Positions 1-11,867 of a stretch of DNA of 64,000 nt are shown here, piece after piece; position 1 is the stretch's first letter, and every line of letters begins with the position of its first letter. The translations under genes were made by a program, and so were the position numbers. The DNA is from Odiellus spinosus (taxonomy: Eukaryota; Arthropoda; Arachnida; Opiliones; Phalangiidae), in contig OY987225.1 of the NCBI GenBank assembly GCA_963920705.1, positions 29,325,538 to 29,389,537 of the forward strand, written 5' to 3'. The notes beneath the pieces were generated by a model, which did not search any database, was not told where the DNA came from, and was given only the letters and a program-made list of their open reading frames with translations.

Positions 1-397
1 ACCTGGTCTTGAATATATAATAGTCCGTTTAACTTATTATATATATATTGGTTGATAGCAAGTTCATGGTTAACTCGTGTAATATTTATTGGAAATTTTT
101 GTTTCTTTTTAAATTAAAAGTCGCGCCAATTCAGATATGGCTTGTGGCGCCGAATTAATTTTAAACGCTCTCATTTTATATTCAATTAATTTTTATTAAA
201 CTTTCATATTTAATTTATATTATAATTGACTTGTTGGCTTTTTATATTAAAGTGAGGCTATATATTTAAAATTTTATACCTCTGGGTTTGAAGCGTTTTT
301 AATAAACTTGAAATTGAAAATGTCAAAAATATGTAGGTCATTTTTTTTTTCTGATCTATGACGTAACTAATTTATTTCTGGAATTATAATTTTGATA
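1..397. other. AT-rich DNA, nothing assigned
   Basis: No long frame, inverted pair or tandem unit that I can see; a T run at about 340-351 only. Confidence 0.6.
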
Positions 398-600
398 CGA
401 AAAGTAAGACTTTCGGGACTCGGTACTTTTACGAAAAAAGACCGCGCGAAAGTGACCTAATCGGCTGTAGGCTCTACAATAGCCTACACGTGATGACGTA
501 GAATTGCGGGGAATTTTTATTTTAAAATTTCGAATATAAAATATGTATTTTTACTGTCGCGGTGAAGTTTTTTCATGACCTATGACTACTTAATTTTTAT
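398..600 (-). repeat. Family D dispersed repeat, copy D1
   Basis: Matches the other D copies over GTACTTTTACGAAAAAAGAC, CGCGCGAAAGTGAC, GGCTCTACAATAGCC, GTGATGACGTAG and GGGGAATTTTTATTTTAAAA. Boundaries not resolved. No frame. Confidence 0.7.
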
Positions 601-784
601 TTCGAGTTTCTGAAAAATCCTGGGATACACTTCAAAATAAATTTAGGAATGATTATTTTCTTGAAATAATTTTACGAATATTTCTGAAACTATTTTTAAA
701 GTTGAAGATTTTTTGAATTTCACCCTTTATTATTCCTCCACGAATTTTTGCCTAAGCAACCTCTCTCGTAGCCACCCTGCCTTT

Positions 785-1066
785 AGCTACGGTCACACTA
801 GCATTTCTTAATCGATTTGAAACGGTAAAATCAAACCGATATTCGAATCGCCAGGAATCGTTTTAAGCGTCACGTGTTCACGCATTATCTTTATAAATCG
901 ATTTATCGTAGCTTCATCTATCGGTTTTTGAAACCGAATCGGTACGAAACTGGTTCCCGAAGCAGTTTCGAGAAATCAAATCAAATCGATTCGAGGAAAG
1001 ACGGTTTTCCGTAGCGAAACGTTTTGAAAGGTTTAAATCGATTCCAAAGACTAGTACGAATGCGGC
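785..1066 (+). mobile_element. Family C MITE, copy C1
   Basis: About 282 bp. Left end AGCTACGGTCACACTAGC; the right end, reverse-complemented, is AGCCGCATTCGTACTAG, an imperfect inverted repeat. The interior is rich in ATCGATT and includes GAAACTGGTTCCCGAAGC, found in every copy. No clear target duplication here. Confidence 0.82.
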
Positions 1067-1676
1067 TCTCGAGTTTAGTGTAAGCAAATCTGTGCCATTG
1101 ACAGACACATACTAGTACTGAACATATAAGTGACTACAAAACAAGATTTCGCGTAACTGTAAAATGACAAAAAAATCTGAAACTAATCGAAAAGCGTTTA
1201 ACGAGAAACGTTTCTTGAATTTTAATATTTTTACGCGTGTTATACTCGTCCTTATAAAATAAAAACACTGTAGTAGAAAGAAAGAAAAAATATCTCAAAA
1301 CTCGTTAACTAAATTCCCTGATGCGTATTCTTGGTTGAGCGTATCAAAAGATCGACCTATTGGCCTCGTATCATAAATATAATCATCTTATGGCGCCCCT
1401 AGTTTAATGTTTGTGTCCCTAAAAAGGTCACGCTACGAGGGATTTTGATGTCGTATTCTTCTTTCATATCTTACTTACACTTACTTTCACTCAAAATGTG
1501 TATCTCAGTTTTTCCCCGGCTTTTTCCCCAGTCAGACATCGTTCGACCCTCTTCAAAAAAAAACAAAACAAAACTAATTAGCTCTTAATAAAGACAGCTA
1601 TAGATCCCCCATCCTCTGTTGATAACAACCAGCACCTTACAATAAAGAGCAATAAATTATGAATTTTAATATATAT
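1067..1676. other. Unassigned DNA between C1 and A1
   Basis: Contains an A-rich run at 1556-1575 and (TA)n next to the A1 target. No support for a gene. Confidence 0.55.
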
Positions 1677-1683
1677 ATATTAT

Positions 1684-2019
1684 CAGAAGCCGATGAAACC
1701 CTCCTTTGAAGTCTATTACTCCCTGGTCTTGTCTACCCCTCTCTGTATGGGTTAGTTTCAAAAAGCGCGATTCGTACGCCTCCTAACGGTAGATATTATC
1801 GGAGCGGGAGTTCGTCGAGCGAATATCTCTAGCAGCCTTGGAGTTCGTCAAAAAAAGTCGTCGTTTGTGGAGAGAGAGAATTTCCAATTTTCCGTAGACA
1901 GGGGGGATGAAGTAGGACCCCTCCGATCTCGTAAAATTGTGAATTTTATCCATACAGAGAGGAGCGCTATATGGAACATTAGAGTAGTAGACTTCAAAGG
2001 AGGGTTTCATCGGCTTCTG
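1684..2019 (+). mobile_element. Family A MITE, copy A1
   Basis: 336-bp element with inverted ends CAGAAGCCGATGAAACCCTC (matching for about 36 bp, one mismatch seen). Flanked by the exact 7-bp duplication ATATTAT (1677-1683, 2020-2026). The interior contains a second inverted pair around TACCCCTCTCTGTATGGG. No coding potential; the short frames come from the repeat. Confidence 0.92.
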
Positions 2020-2209
2020 ATATTATAAAGATTGACATAACGTGTTTTTTGTTTTAGTGAAAGTATGACTTTCGACCTTTTTTTTAGAATTTATCTTTCT
2101 ATCGATAATACCTGAATATTTTCATCTTTAGAGTTATTTTTAAAAACAAAAGACTAGGATAAAAAATATTTTATTTTATATAGAATTATATTATATTGGA
2201 TTTTCTTAA

Positions 2210-2901
2210 AGGGAGAATGCAACCAAACATGATTATCGATTCATTATAGTTTAAATAGGCCTAATCCAACAGTAAAATAATTTACAAATATTAATCTAGA
2301 AATAAATTTAAAACTTATCATGAAAATAGGCTTAACTGGATTCATTGAGATCCTGAATTTCTTCGTTTAATTGATGGGTCATCGATCAATGAGCAAAGGT
2401 CTGTCGTTAAGGCGAGATCTCCGTGAGATTTCAAATAGAATTCGATTGATAGCTAACCCATCCTTGCGAAGAAATTCAGGATCTCAATGAATCCAGCTAA
2501 GCCTATTTTCCGGGTAAGTTTTAAATTGATTTCTAGTTTAATATTTGTTCATTTAAATAAGGAATTAATAAAAAAACACTTGACCTACGGCCACACTAGT
2601 ATTTCTTAATCGATTTGAAACGTTAAAATCAAATCGATATTCGAATCGCCAGGAATCGTTTTAAGCGTCACGTGTTCACGCATTATCTTTATAAATCGAT
2701 TTATTGTAGCTTCATCTATCGATTGTTGAAACCGAATCGGTACGAAACTGGTTCCCGAAGCAGTTTCGAGAAATCGAATCAAATCGATTCGAGAAAAGAC
2801 AGTTTCCCGTTCACACAACTCTAGCGAAATTTTTTAAACATTTTAAATCAATTCCAAGGCCTAGTATGAACGCGGCTTTGTTGTTAGATTGTATTCTCCC
2901 T
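2210..2901 (+). mobile_element. Family B TTAA foldback, copy B1 (with nested C2)
   Basis: Flanked by TTAA (2206-2209, 2902-2905); ends AGGGAGAATG and a variant of CATTCTCCCT. The two arms are long reverse complements: both carry TAGGCCTAATCC-type and TAGGCTTAGCTGG-type blocks and TTTAAAACTTA next to TTTCTAGTTTAAT. The right arm is split by C2 (2583-2877). TTAA targets are typical of piggyBac- and Kolobok-type elements; which one applies is not shown. Confidence 0.88.
2583..2877 (+). mobile_element. Family C MITE, copy C2, nested in B1
   Basis: Inserted in the B1 right arm within the host text CACTTG|TTGTTAG. The bases TTG occur on both sides (2580-2582, 2878-2880), which fits a 3-bp duplication, but the host itself repeats TTG so the exact length is ambiguous. 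Confidence 0.82.
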
Positions 2902-2995
2902 TTAAGGATTAAATATAATTTTATCATTGTTTTTGTTTTCATAGTTTTAATTTATAATTTAAATTGTTGCCTTCTTTTCGCGTGACGCCTCCATC

Positions 2996-3045
2996 GTCGT
3001 CGTCATCATCATCATCATAATAATAATAATAATAATAGCAACGTA
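2996..3045. repeat. (TCR)n/(TAA)n microsatellite
   Basis: GTCGTCGTCATCATCATCAT runs directly into TAATAATAATAATAATAAT, a compound trinucleotide tract. Confidence 0.9.
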
Positions 3046-3473
3046 AACCATTTTTAACAGCTCCGCGTAAAAATTACGACTTTGTCACGTTTGTCACAGC
3101 TCTGTGATTTACATATCTGATTGTAAAGCTAGATTAAAATATATATAAAATAGTTCAAGGCTTCTAATTGAAACGTAAAACATACCGCGTGATGTGTTGC
3201 TGCCGTGAATGTTTGTGTATATACTTTGTATTTGTATTAAAAAAAAAAAAAAAAAAAAATACAATAGTCTCGACGAAAAATTAAATATACTGGTACTCAT
3301 TCTACCACGCACTTGGTCTAGTAATAATGGAGAGATTGTGGGTCAATGCGAAAATATAAAAAAAGCTGCTTTATAAATAAAGGCAATTGATAAACCTCTA
3401 TACCGTCTTGAGCGACTAAATAGTTTAATATATAAGGATTAAATGAAAAATATTAATTAAAATTTTTCTTGAA

Positions 3474-3772
3474 AGGGAGAAAGCAATTTCTAATAAAAAA
3501 AAGGGATGCTTTTAAATAGGCCTAATCCACCTAGAAATCAATTTAAAACTTACCTAGAAAATAGGAGGTGATGAATTTCTTCGAATTCAAGGGTTATAGC
3601 TACCAATCAAATTTTATTTAAAACTCCTAGAGATCTCGCCATAACGATGGGAGTTTGCTCATTGGTCGCCGACCCATCAGTTCGAAGAAGTTCAGGATTT
3701 CCATGAATCCTGCTAAGCCTATTTTCCGGCTAAGTTTTAAATTGATTTTTATGTAGTTTAATATTTAGTATA
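3474..3772 (+). mobile_element. Family B foldback, copy B2, right end lost
   Basis: Starts AGGGAGAAAGC and runs through the B arm blocks (AATAGGCCTAATCC, AAACTTACCTAGAAAATAGG) to the start of the right arm, then stops after TAGTTTAATATT. No TTAA remains on the right. Decayed copy. Confidence 0.75.
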
Positions 3773-4572
3773 ATCTTCTAATTTGGTCAAAATTTGGAAA
3801 TTAAAACCTAAATTAACCAAATAGACCAAATGAAAAAAACCTGAATTTGGTCTAAAGTGTTTTTGAATTTAGTTTAGTTGCTTGTCTACTTCAAGTTGTT
3901 TTTACTGTACCACTGTGCAAAAACCACTAAATCATTAACTTTTAATTTGTTGAACATTATATTCGTAGAATATTTATAATCTTTAGTACAAAATATGTTT
4001 GCATTTAGCGAAAAGTTAGGCGTATTAATACGCAATATTAAATCACATCTTGATAGAAGTATATATATAGCTAAGAAACGTGTCTCGAACGTTAATGTCT
4101 TTTCATGGTTCTGGGTGAAATCCTAAGTATCCTAATTTAGAGATTTGTGCCCGTAAAAGGCGAGGGGGTGGAGGAGGGGTGATGTTACATTCGCCGCCTC
4201 GTTCTAAGGGTTCTGCTTGACCTGTTTCGGAAGGGAACAAAGCGAGAAAGTTAGAAGTTTCTCCAGGAGAGACCGAGAAAGAGAGAGAGTGAAATTTGTG
4301 GAGGAAAAATTTTCCATCCATTCATTTTTTCATAACCTAATTCCGAATCTAATATTCAAGTAATGGTTTTTTACTTGACAGGAAAGGGTGGTAGTCCGGT
4401 AAATCACGCTTAATTATTTATAGAGGTCAAAACTTTTAACTACACCCATTCTGGTTGTGACTCATTTAAGTCGAATCTAATTTTACTTGGTTTTTAAATT
4501 ATACATTCGTTAGTTTTAGAATAATATCAGCTACCTGCTTTTTAACGTACTAGGGTCTATGGTAAGATAACA
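3773..4572. other. Unassigned DNA between B2 and the 4.6-kb foldback
   Basis: The stretch 4140-4300 is unusually purine-rich (GGCGAGGGGGTGGAGGAGGG) and is covered by a 72-codon minus frame, with no recognised domain. The rest is AT-rich. Confidence 0.5.
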
Positions 4573-4870
4573 TAGACTGTGGGCAAGAATCCATTCAGGT
4601 TCCATAAGAACATGGGAGTATAGCTTTAGCCTCTGGTACCATCCTCCCAAACTTTGTAACAAAAGTTCGTCTGCAATTTTCGCAACATTTGTACGCTTAG
4701 ATCTTTTTTCGGTCGACTCCATTTTTATTATCCAAAATATTATGTCAAGATCGTTAGTGGCGTGGGTTAATAATATAATGTTAGGAGCGATTTACTTGAA
4801 AAATCGATTCGAAGCAGACGAACTTTTGCTACAAAGTTTGGGAGGATGGTAATGGATTCTTGCTGTGGGT
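4573..4870. repeat. Foldback with 38-bp arms
   Basis: GGTACCATCCTCCCAAACTT (4635) through AAAGTTCGTCTGC is mirrored at 4813-4853 (GCAGACGAACTTTTGC... GGAGGATGG) with one or two changes. TGGGCAAGAATCCATTCA at 4580 is also mirrored (AATGGATTCTTGC at 4851). No target duplication found. The 63-codon frame here follows the arm. Confidence 0.7.
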
Positions 4871-5597
4871 AAATTAAGCTGAGACGGATTAATAAACTGT
4901 GTTAAATATTAGATTATATTTTGTAATTTGCTGTAGTTCTTGAATATCTAGAGTAGTTGGGGAGAGGTTTTACAAAAACCCTCCCTCGCCTAGTTTTTGG
5001 CCCTTTTCTTAGAGCCTCCGTCTTTTGATTCGTCGGAGGTTCTCCTTTTAAATGAATGCCAATATCAGATGGTTTCGTCATCTTTTTATTTTCTTAATAT
5101 TCAAAGATAATTTATGAATATTTAACTACGCGGAAATATGTCTTATTTTTAGAAGTAGAATCAATAAAAAAATTCACTTCATTCTCCCTTTAATATCGAT
5201 TTAAATCAAATATTTTTCTAATTAAAGTTAATTTAAAGTACCGGAACTTCATCGTGATTATAATATCAAAACTACAATGTTTGCAAACTAAGCTTTTATT
5301 TGGACATTTATTTAGAGGCTTGTAAAAAATTATATAATTCGTAAAACATAATTATATAGGTAACCACACTTTTATTGCGCAACCTGAGAAGTATACAACT
5401 GATAATGTCTATATACCTAAAGTTAATGTTTAAGCGAGAATACTCGGAATACCGAATATGTTGTTCTTAATTGCTATACCGTGGGAGATTTACAATTGCC
5501 CACGCGCTCGAAAAAAACGCTATCTCTCAATTAAGGCACATACAGGTTTAAGGTACATGTACAATTAAACCTCACGTACTGTCTAACATAAATAATA
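4871..5597. other. Mostly unassigned; one stray TTAA right end
   Basis: TTCATTCTCCCT followed by TTAA (5190-5193) is a B/I-type right tip, and TCGGAGGTTCTCCTTTTAAA at 5033 recalls element I1. The left end could not be found, so a decayed I copy is possible from about 4940. Confidence 0.5.
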
Positions 5598-5601
5598 TTA
5601 A

Positions 5602-6326
5602 AGGCAGAATAAAATAATGAAATGATTATTAATTAATTTATAATTAATTTTTTATCGATTCTTTATCGTTTAAATCCAACAGAAAAAAAAAATACAAACA
5701 AATATTAAACTAGAAATAAATTTAAAACTTACCATCAAAATAGGCTTAGTTGGATTCATGGAGAGCACCTAGCGACCAATTATATTGACTGATGGCTCTT
5801 ATATGGGGAAAGCAGGATCTCCATGATCACTTGGTCGCTAGTCCTTATACGGGGAGCTCGGATGATCTCCATTAATCCAGTTAAGCCTATTTTGATGGTA
5901 CGTTTTCAATTTATTTCTAGTTTAATAATTGTTTTTAATGTAGGACTTTCTGGATTGAGTACTTTTACGAAAAATATCGCGCGAAAGCGACTTTATCACT
6001 CGCCAGAACGCGCGAGAATTAATAGCCAGGCGACCATAGTGATGACGTAGTATTGCTGGTAATTTTATTTTAAAAATTTCAAAAAGGGGGCGATTATAAA
6101 ATTTATGTATTTTTATTATATTTCCGAAAAGGCTACTCAATTTTTATTTAGAGTTAATGAAAAATGCGTTACATAATAATGAAAACCCCTTTTAATTCTG
6201 GAGGCAAAATTTAACACAAACTTAGATTAGATGATCGACATTTATTCCTCTTCAAAAGGTACTACTGTAAATATTAAAATATAATTTCATGCTTCAAAAA
6301 TAAAAGTTAATTACTTCATTTCCCTT
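5602..6326 (+). mobile_element. Family B copy B3, right arm replaced by family D sequence
   Basis: TTAA (5598-5601) then AGGCAGAAT; B text runs to about 5938 and passes directly into family D text (GGACTTTCTGGATTGAGTACT). A degenerate right end, TTCATTTCCCT followed by TTAA at 6327-6330, could close a composite element. Either D inserted and took the arm, or D is an alternative interior of the same TTAA group. Confidence 0.6.
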
Positions 6327-6798
6327 TTAATGTATACGCGTTATACACCGACTGTAAAGTCAACGGGTTTATTTTAAGAAACACCGATAATCTGTGCAGT
6401 TTTGATCACGATAGAAGCTAAGCTATTTAATTTCATATATTACCTTTAATAAAACATTGTTTAATGTTGAAACAGACGCGTTATAAATGTATATACGTGC
6501 AAGGAATATTTGAATGTTCTTTCTAACAACCTTAAACAGCAAAAAATGATATCTTTTCCCATTTATTTTATAATAATGGAGAAAGAATAGAGATGATATT
6601 AGTCTTAAATTCTACTCGAGCGACTGTTTCAATAATGCCACGCGTAATATCATTATATTAGGATTCTATTTAAATACTATTTTTAATGCTTGGTAACAAA
6701 TTAAGCTTATAATTTTGTGCACTAAAGTTGCTGCATCGAAATTCATACTCTTATCTATATATTATTTAAATGTTGTTTGAATTTAATTTATTTCTTAA

Positions 6799-7471
6799 AG
6801 GGAGAATGAAACCTAACAACAAGTGGGTTTTAATATCGATATCTTATTGTTTAAATAGGCCTAATCCGCTTTTGAAGAAAATTTACGGAAAATAGGCTTA
6901 GCTGGATTCATGGAGATCCTGATTTCCTCGCGTATAAGATTTACCTACCAAATAGAACGCGATTGTAAGTCTCGTGGAGATCTCGCGTGAACGACCTGCC
7001 TTTGCTCATTGGTCGCTAGACCTTACACGGAGGCAATTCAGGATCTCCATGAATCCCGCTAAGCCTATTTTCCGGGTAGGTTTGAGATTTATTTCTAGTT
7101 TAATCAAGAAGGATCAGACAAGGAGAGGAAAAGTAGGGCTGCGTTGAGTTAGAGAGAGAAGAGCCAACCTCCCACTCGGGTGGAAAAGGGGATAGGAAAT
7201 TCTCGAGGTAAACTGTTGTCACGTGGTCACTAGCGTCGTTGGCTACTACGAAGCTGATAAAGGATCCGTTTTACCCACGTGACAACATTTTACCACGAAA
7301 TATCTCTACCCCCGTTCTCCCAGAGTGGGAGTTTAGGCCGACGCAGTAGGAACTGCGCCGTCCCCACTTTTCCTCTCCTTATCTGATCCTTCTTGGTTTA
7401 ATATTTGTTTTGCATATTTAAACGATTAGTAATTGATAAAAAATCACTTGTTATTAGGTTGCATTCTCCCT
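6799..7471 (+). mobile_element. Family B foldback, copy B4 (with nested E1)
   Basis: TTAA at 6795-6798 and 7472-7475, ends AGGGAGAATG / GCATTCTCCCT. Intact arms; E1 sits in the right arm with its own 7-bp duplication. Confidence 0.9.
7105..7395 (+). mobile_element. Family E MITE, copy E1, nested in B4
   Basis: 291 bp with inverted ends CAAGAAGGATCAGA continuing to about 34 bp. Exact 7-bp duplication GTTTAAT (7098-7104, 7396-7402), confirmed by the B consensus on either side. The interior holds TGTTGTCACGTGG and a second inverted CACGTGACAACA. Confidence 0.93.
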
Positions 7472-7475
7472 TTAA

Positions 7476-8167
7476 TGCAAAAATAGACACAGGGAAGTTT
7501 AAAGTCACTATTTTTTTCCAATTCCTATGGTTTATATTTTGCGTTTTAGCATACTATTATAATTCTCTATTATTTGCATCAGAGAAAATTACCTTGAAAG
7601 GTCCCGTAATAACTACATCATCAATGTTTCTTTCTCAAAGAAACACTTAAAAAAAGTGTTAAGTAGTTTTCAGATAATCCTATATTAAACCCCACATGCA
7701 CCTATAACCTTAAATGTCAAAGAAAAAAAAAAACTTCACCACCCCACAAGCTCAACTCGAAGCTCGTAGTGTCCCGTGTCTGACGAAAAAATGCTTGACT
7801 GCGCTCTGAGAGTTTTGTATCTCATTTGTACCAACCTACCTTACCATACCTGATATATATGTTATATACAATACAATAGGCGAAATACAAAAGCTAAAAG
7901 CTGAAGGAAAGAGAGAGCTAGTGAATATAAAATGATTTCTTATAATAGAGAGATTTTCATTGAGAAAACTCAGCGGGAAAATGTTTAGAAGATATATTTT
8001 TTTTTGTCCAAAGCAGATTTGTATATTTTCATATACGTAAAAAAAAACTATATAATATATTATAGAACGTATAGAATGGATCCTTTATTTTCCCAAAAAA
8101 GGGAAGTCAATTGTCGAGGCAACCCCGTGGATTCCTGAATATACAATTCATTTTTCAACAGTACATA
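7476..8167. other. Unassigned AT-rich DNA between B4 and G
   Basis: The 81-codon frame crossing the B4 edge (7405-7650) is half repeat and is not called. GC-richer patch around 7740-7820 without a match. Confidence 0.5.
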
Positions 8168-9120
8168 GACTACGGTTACATTGGGCTCTGAACGTCGACG
8201 TAAGGGAACGTCGACGCTCATTTTTTCCATGTAAACGGACGAACGTCGACGTTCGAGGAGATACGTCGACTTAACGAAAACTACCTCGAACCGTCGATTT
8301 AAGGACTTACGTCGACGTTCGAGGTAGCATGTAACCCGTGAAAGTCGTTGTTCGCTGCTTAGCAGAATTTTTCTTACTATATAAATGCTACTATTTTTTT
8401 GATATTGCACTTTATTTTCTAAACTACTTTATTCTCAAGTGTAATAACGATTTTTTTAACGTATTTAAATTATTGAACTAAGTAGCCAGCTACTGAAAAA
8501 TTCATTAATAGCAGAGGTTTGATTTTCAAAATTTAAAATAAATTAACTGATATTATTTAAGATAAGCGTATATAATTTAGTACATACAATTAATATTATA
8601 CTGTTTAATAAATACTATATTATATTAATATTATTAAATAAAAATCAGAGGCAAATAGTTATACCGAAATAATATACCCGATTTAATTTTAAAGATCCCG
8701 ATTTAATTTTAAAGATCCCGATTTAATTTGAAATATCCCGATTTAATTTGAAATATCCCGATTTAATTTGAAATATCCCGATTTAATTTTAAAGATCCCG
8801 ATTTAATTTTAAAGATCCCGATTTAATTTTAAAGATCCCGATTTAATTTTAAAGATCCCGATTTAATTTTAAAGATCCCGATTTCATTTTAAAGATCCCG
8901 ATTTAATTTTAAAGATCCTGAAATAATTTTATACATGGCCATCTTAACGTTTCTAACATCCCATACCAGAAAACCCCGTTTGGAGGAAATATTCTACAAT
9001 GGTACATTCAAACGACGACAATGTAACCGCTCCCTTTTTCCGAATGTCGACGTTCACGAGCGTCGACGAAACGTCGACGTTCCCTTACGTCGACGTTCAG
9101 AGCCCAATGTAACCGTAGTC
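8168..9120. mobile_element. Family G element: GTCGAC-rich inverted ends around a 20-bp array
   Basis: 953 bp. The ends GACTACGGTTACATTGGGCT (8168) and its inverse at 9101-9120 match for about 50 bp through AACGTCGACGTAAGGGAACG. ATA lies on both sides (8165-8167, 9121-9123), a possible 3-bp duplication. GTCGAC occurs about nine times in the two arms, striking in such AT-rich DNA. The CTACGGT-ACA tip resembles family C. The 116- and 81-codon frames over the arms are by-products of the repeat. Confidence 0.82.
8677..8920. repeat. 20-bp tandem array inside family G
   Basis: About 12 units of CCCGATTTAATTTTAAAGAT; three neighbouring units share the variant GAAATAT for AAAGAT, showing local spread of a variant. 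Confidence 0.95.
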
Positions 9121-9123
9121 ATA

Positions 9124-10712
9124 TATATATATACGCGTTGCTGTCTAGAAGTGCCGACGAGATTCTCACTGAGGCGATAGCACCCCTGCTGAAATTTCGA
9201 AGGTGAACCAACAACGTAGTAAAAAGTGTGAATTTTTTTCTTTATTATTAATAATATTATCAGAAGTACATAATACTAGAAGGAATATACTCCCTTAGTA
9301 GTGAATCTTTGTTTTATTCGTAGTTTTACCAAGTTGTATGGTTGGCTTTCCTATTTTGTAAGTGGCAAGAAGTTGTTACTTAATTTTCAGGGGCCCAATG
9401 GTTCAAACTTAACTTCGTGGATGATTAAACGTCACAGTTGTTCTAGAAACATTAATGAAAGGGTCTCATTCCGTCTCCCGATTCTCTATAAAGTTTTTGA
9501 CAAAGGCGTAATTTTCATACTCCATTGTGAGCCAATGTTAGTGCCGAGAGCATAGAGAAGTTGGAACCCAAAGCAATTTTGAATTTTCCCTTAGAATTTC
9601 ATTTCCGGGTGTCAGCCACCAGTAAAACCTATTCGCGACGTCATGAAAATATATAATTATTTTTGACTGTCTGTCGGTCAGGAACGCTAAACTTTACAAG
9701 CGACATTAGCAATATGATAAAAAAAGTAAGCAAAATTATTCACACAATACCTTCCCTATCAGAGTCGGAATAAGCTATGTAGAGGCCCATAGGGAATACA
9801 AATCTCCGGGCCCCTCTCTCTTTAGGTAGATAGTTCACTTGGGGCCCCTAGGCGGCGCCGGACCCATAGGCAGTTGCATACATTTGCCCTAATGGTTAAT
9901 CCAATTCTGTTTCCCAGCCAGAATCACTCGCAAACCGAAACGAGATTTAGTATAGAATAAATCCGCTACTTTGAGTCGACCCCTTCACCTAAATTATTAC
10001 CTTCTGTTATTATTGTAACTTGTACGAAGTTACCCGCGATTTAGAGAAGGAATTGGGAAGGATTTCTGTACCATTTGGTAGTGGTCTAAGGTGACATTGA
10101 CTCGTGTTTTCTTATATCTATACCCCCTTGGTAACCAAAAAACTCTCGCTTAACTCTTACACGATAACTTACTTACGCCTGACTTGAACCTATCCCTTGA
10201 TCGTTTAAATGTTTGTTCAACCATAGGTTTATATCAAGGTTTAATATTATAGAAAATGTTAAAAGGGGAAAGAAAAAAAATATGATGTACTGCGTGCGAC
10301 CTAAGCAAATCGGTTTTAGCCCTTTTTTGATTTAAATATATTTTAGATACACAATGGTGTGTATTCCAAGGTGCGTTTTAGACTGCACCATCAATATATC
10401 TGGGAATTTCCAAAAGGTGCATTTTTTATTTTCGAAATAAATAATGACAACTGCTCTTCATATTTATTTCGTTTTGTTAAATAGTAATTTACGTATTCCC
10501 AATAATAATATTTAAAAAACATATTCATACGTGATTGGCTTACAAGCTTTTAATTTAAGTATATTTAAAAAAATGTACTCAAATAATATATAATACATAA
10601 ATTATTCGGAACTAGTTACTATTTAATATAAAAACACGGTTTGGGTAAATCCGTTCTTGAGAGATTGTAATACCGTAACTCAAATTTTGTTTCCAGCCCA
10701 CAGACTTTTCCT
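9124..10712. other. Unassigned DNA between G and the C7/B5 nest
   Basis: AATATTATCAGAAGTA at 9252 resembles the family A tip with its target and recurs at 38761. GGGGCCCCTAGGCGGCGCCG near 9841 is a GC-rich island. The 84-codon frame at 9301-9555 has no recognised product. Confidence 0.5.
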
Positions 10713-11272
10713 AAGATTAGTTCACACTAGAGACTTTGAAACAATTTTAAAACCATTTATAATGTTCCAATTAAATTTTTAAAGTTAGAACTAATTAACA
10801 ACTGATTTTTTTTATCGATTCCTTATCGTTTAAATAGTTCCAACAAACAAATATTAAACTAGAAATAAATTTAAAACTTACCCGGAAAATAGGCTTAGCT
10901 GGATTCATTGAGATACCTGAATTTCTTTGCATTGAAGGGTCAGAGACCAATCAAATGTTATTAGAAATCTTATGGAGATCTCGCCTTAACGACGGGTCTT
11001 TGCTCATTATTCACTCACCAATCTATGCGAAGAAATTCAGGATATTCACGAATCCAGCTAAGCCTATTTTGATTTTAAATTTATTTGCTGGTGGATTAGG
11101 CCTATTTTAAACGATAATTAATCGATAAATCACTTGTTAGGTTTCATTCTCCGTTTAAGCTCTTAATTACTTATTTTGGAAAGTATCTTTGCATCTGACC
11201 TCAAAGTTTTACAATATGACCTTTCCAAAATGGTTTAAAAATGGTTCCAAAGTCTTTAGTGTGAACACGGCT
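10713..11272 (+). mobile_element. C-like element (C7) split by B5
   Basis: The ends GTTCACACTAGAGACTTTG (10720) and CAAAGTCTTTAGTGTGAAC (11248) are inverted, followed inward by matching AATTTTAAAACCATTT-type text. B5 sits inside. Related to C by the CACACTAG tip, but the interior differs. Confidence 0.68.
10783..11154 (+). mobile_element. Family B foldback, copy B5
   Basis: 372 bp between TTAA at 10779-10782 and 11155-11158. The left end has decayed (AGTTAGAACTAATTAACAAC); the right end is CATTCTCCGT. It lies inside a C-like element (10713-11272). Confidence 0.82.
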
Positions 11273-11867
11273 CTATATATAGTAAATATTATAGCGATTT
11301 ATATCGTAGATAAATTCATTTTTCATTTAAAATCAATATATCTTTATAAAGAATAAAGGTTAACCGCCGAACAATAAGGGGGCAGATCACCGTCGGATTA
11401 ATCTAACCGTTAAACCTTCTCCTCACGAGCAAAAGTGGTTTTTAAATCCCAGATGAATTATTGATACAAATTCGGTAATTAGAAAGAGGTTGAACTTTTT
11501 CCTTTTTTTTTTTTTTTTTTTTGCGTTGCACTGATCTCTGATTTTTCTTACGAAATTCTTAACGTCTGAGCTTCATATCTTGTCGTTAGAATTCAGGAGG
11601 TTCTGCTTTACTGCCACGTATATTATATGTTGGGATTTTTATGGGAGGTTTTCATTTTTGGATTTTTTTCTAACTTTTTTATATAATATAAAAATGTCGC
11701 ATGATATATGATACAGAAATTTATACTTCTTTGAACGCGTACTTGTACGTCAAGATACTTGGTACAATGTTTCGCTTTCGTTATGAGAATAGTTCTACGG
11801 TCACACTAGCGTTTCTTAATCGATTTAAAACGGTAAAATCAAACCGATATTCAAATCGCCAGGAATA

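Noticed and set aside
8060-8410. 116-codon minus-strand frame
   Set aside because: Mostly the GTCGAC-rich left arm of element G; its 81-codon partner is the other arm.
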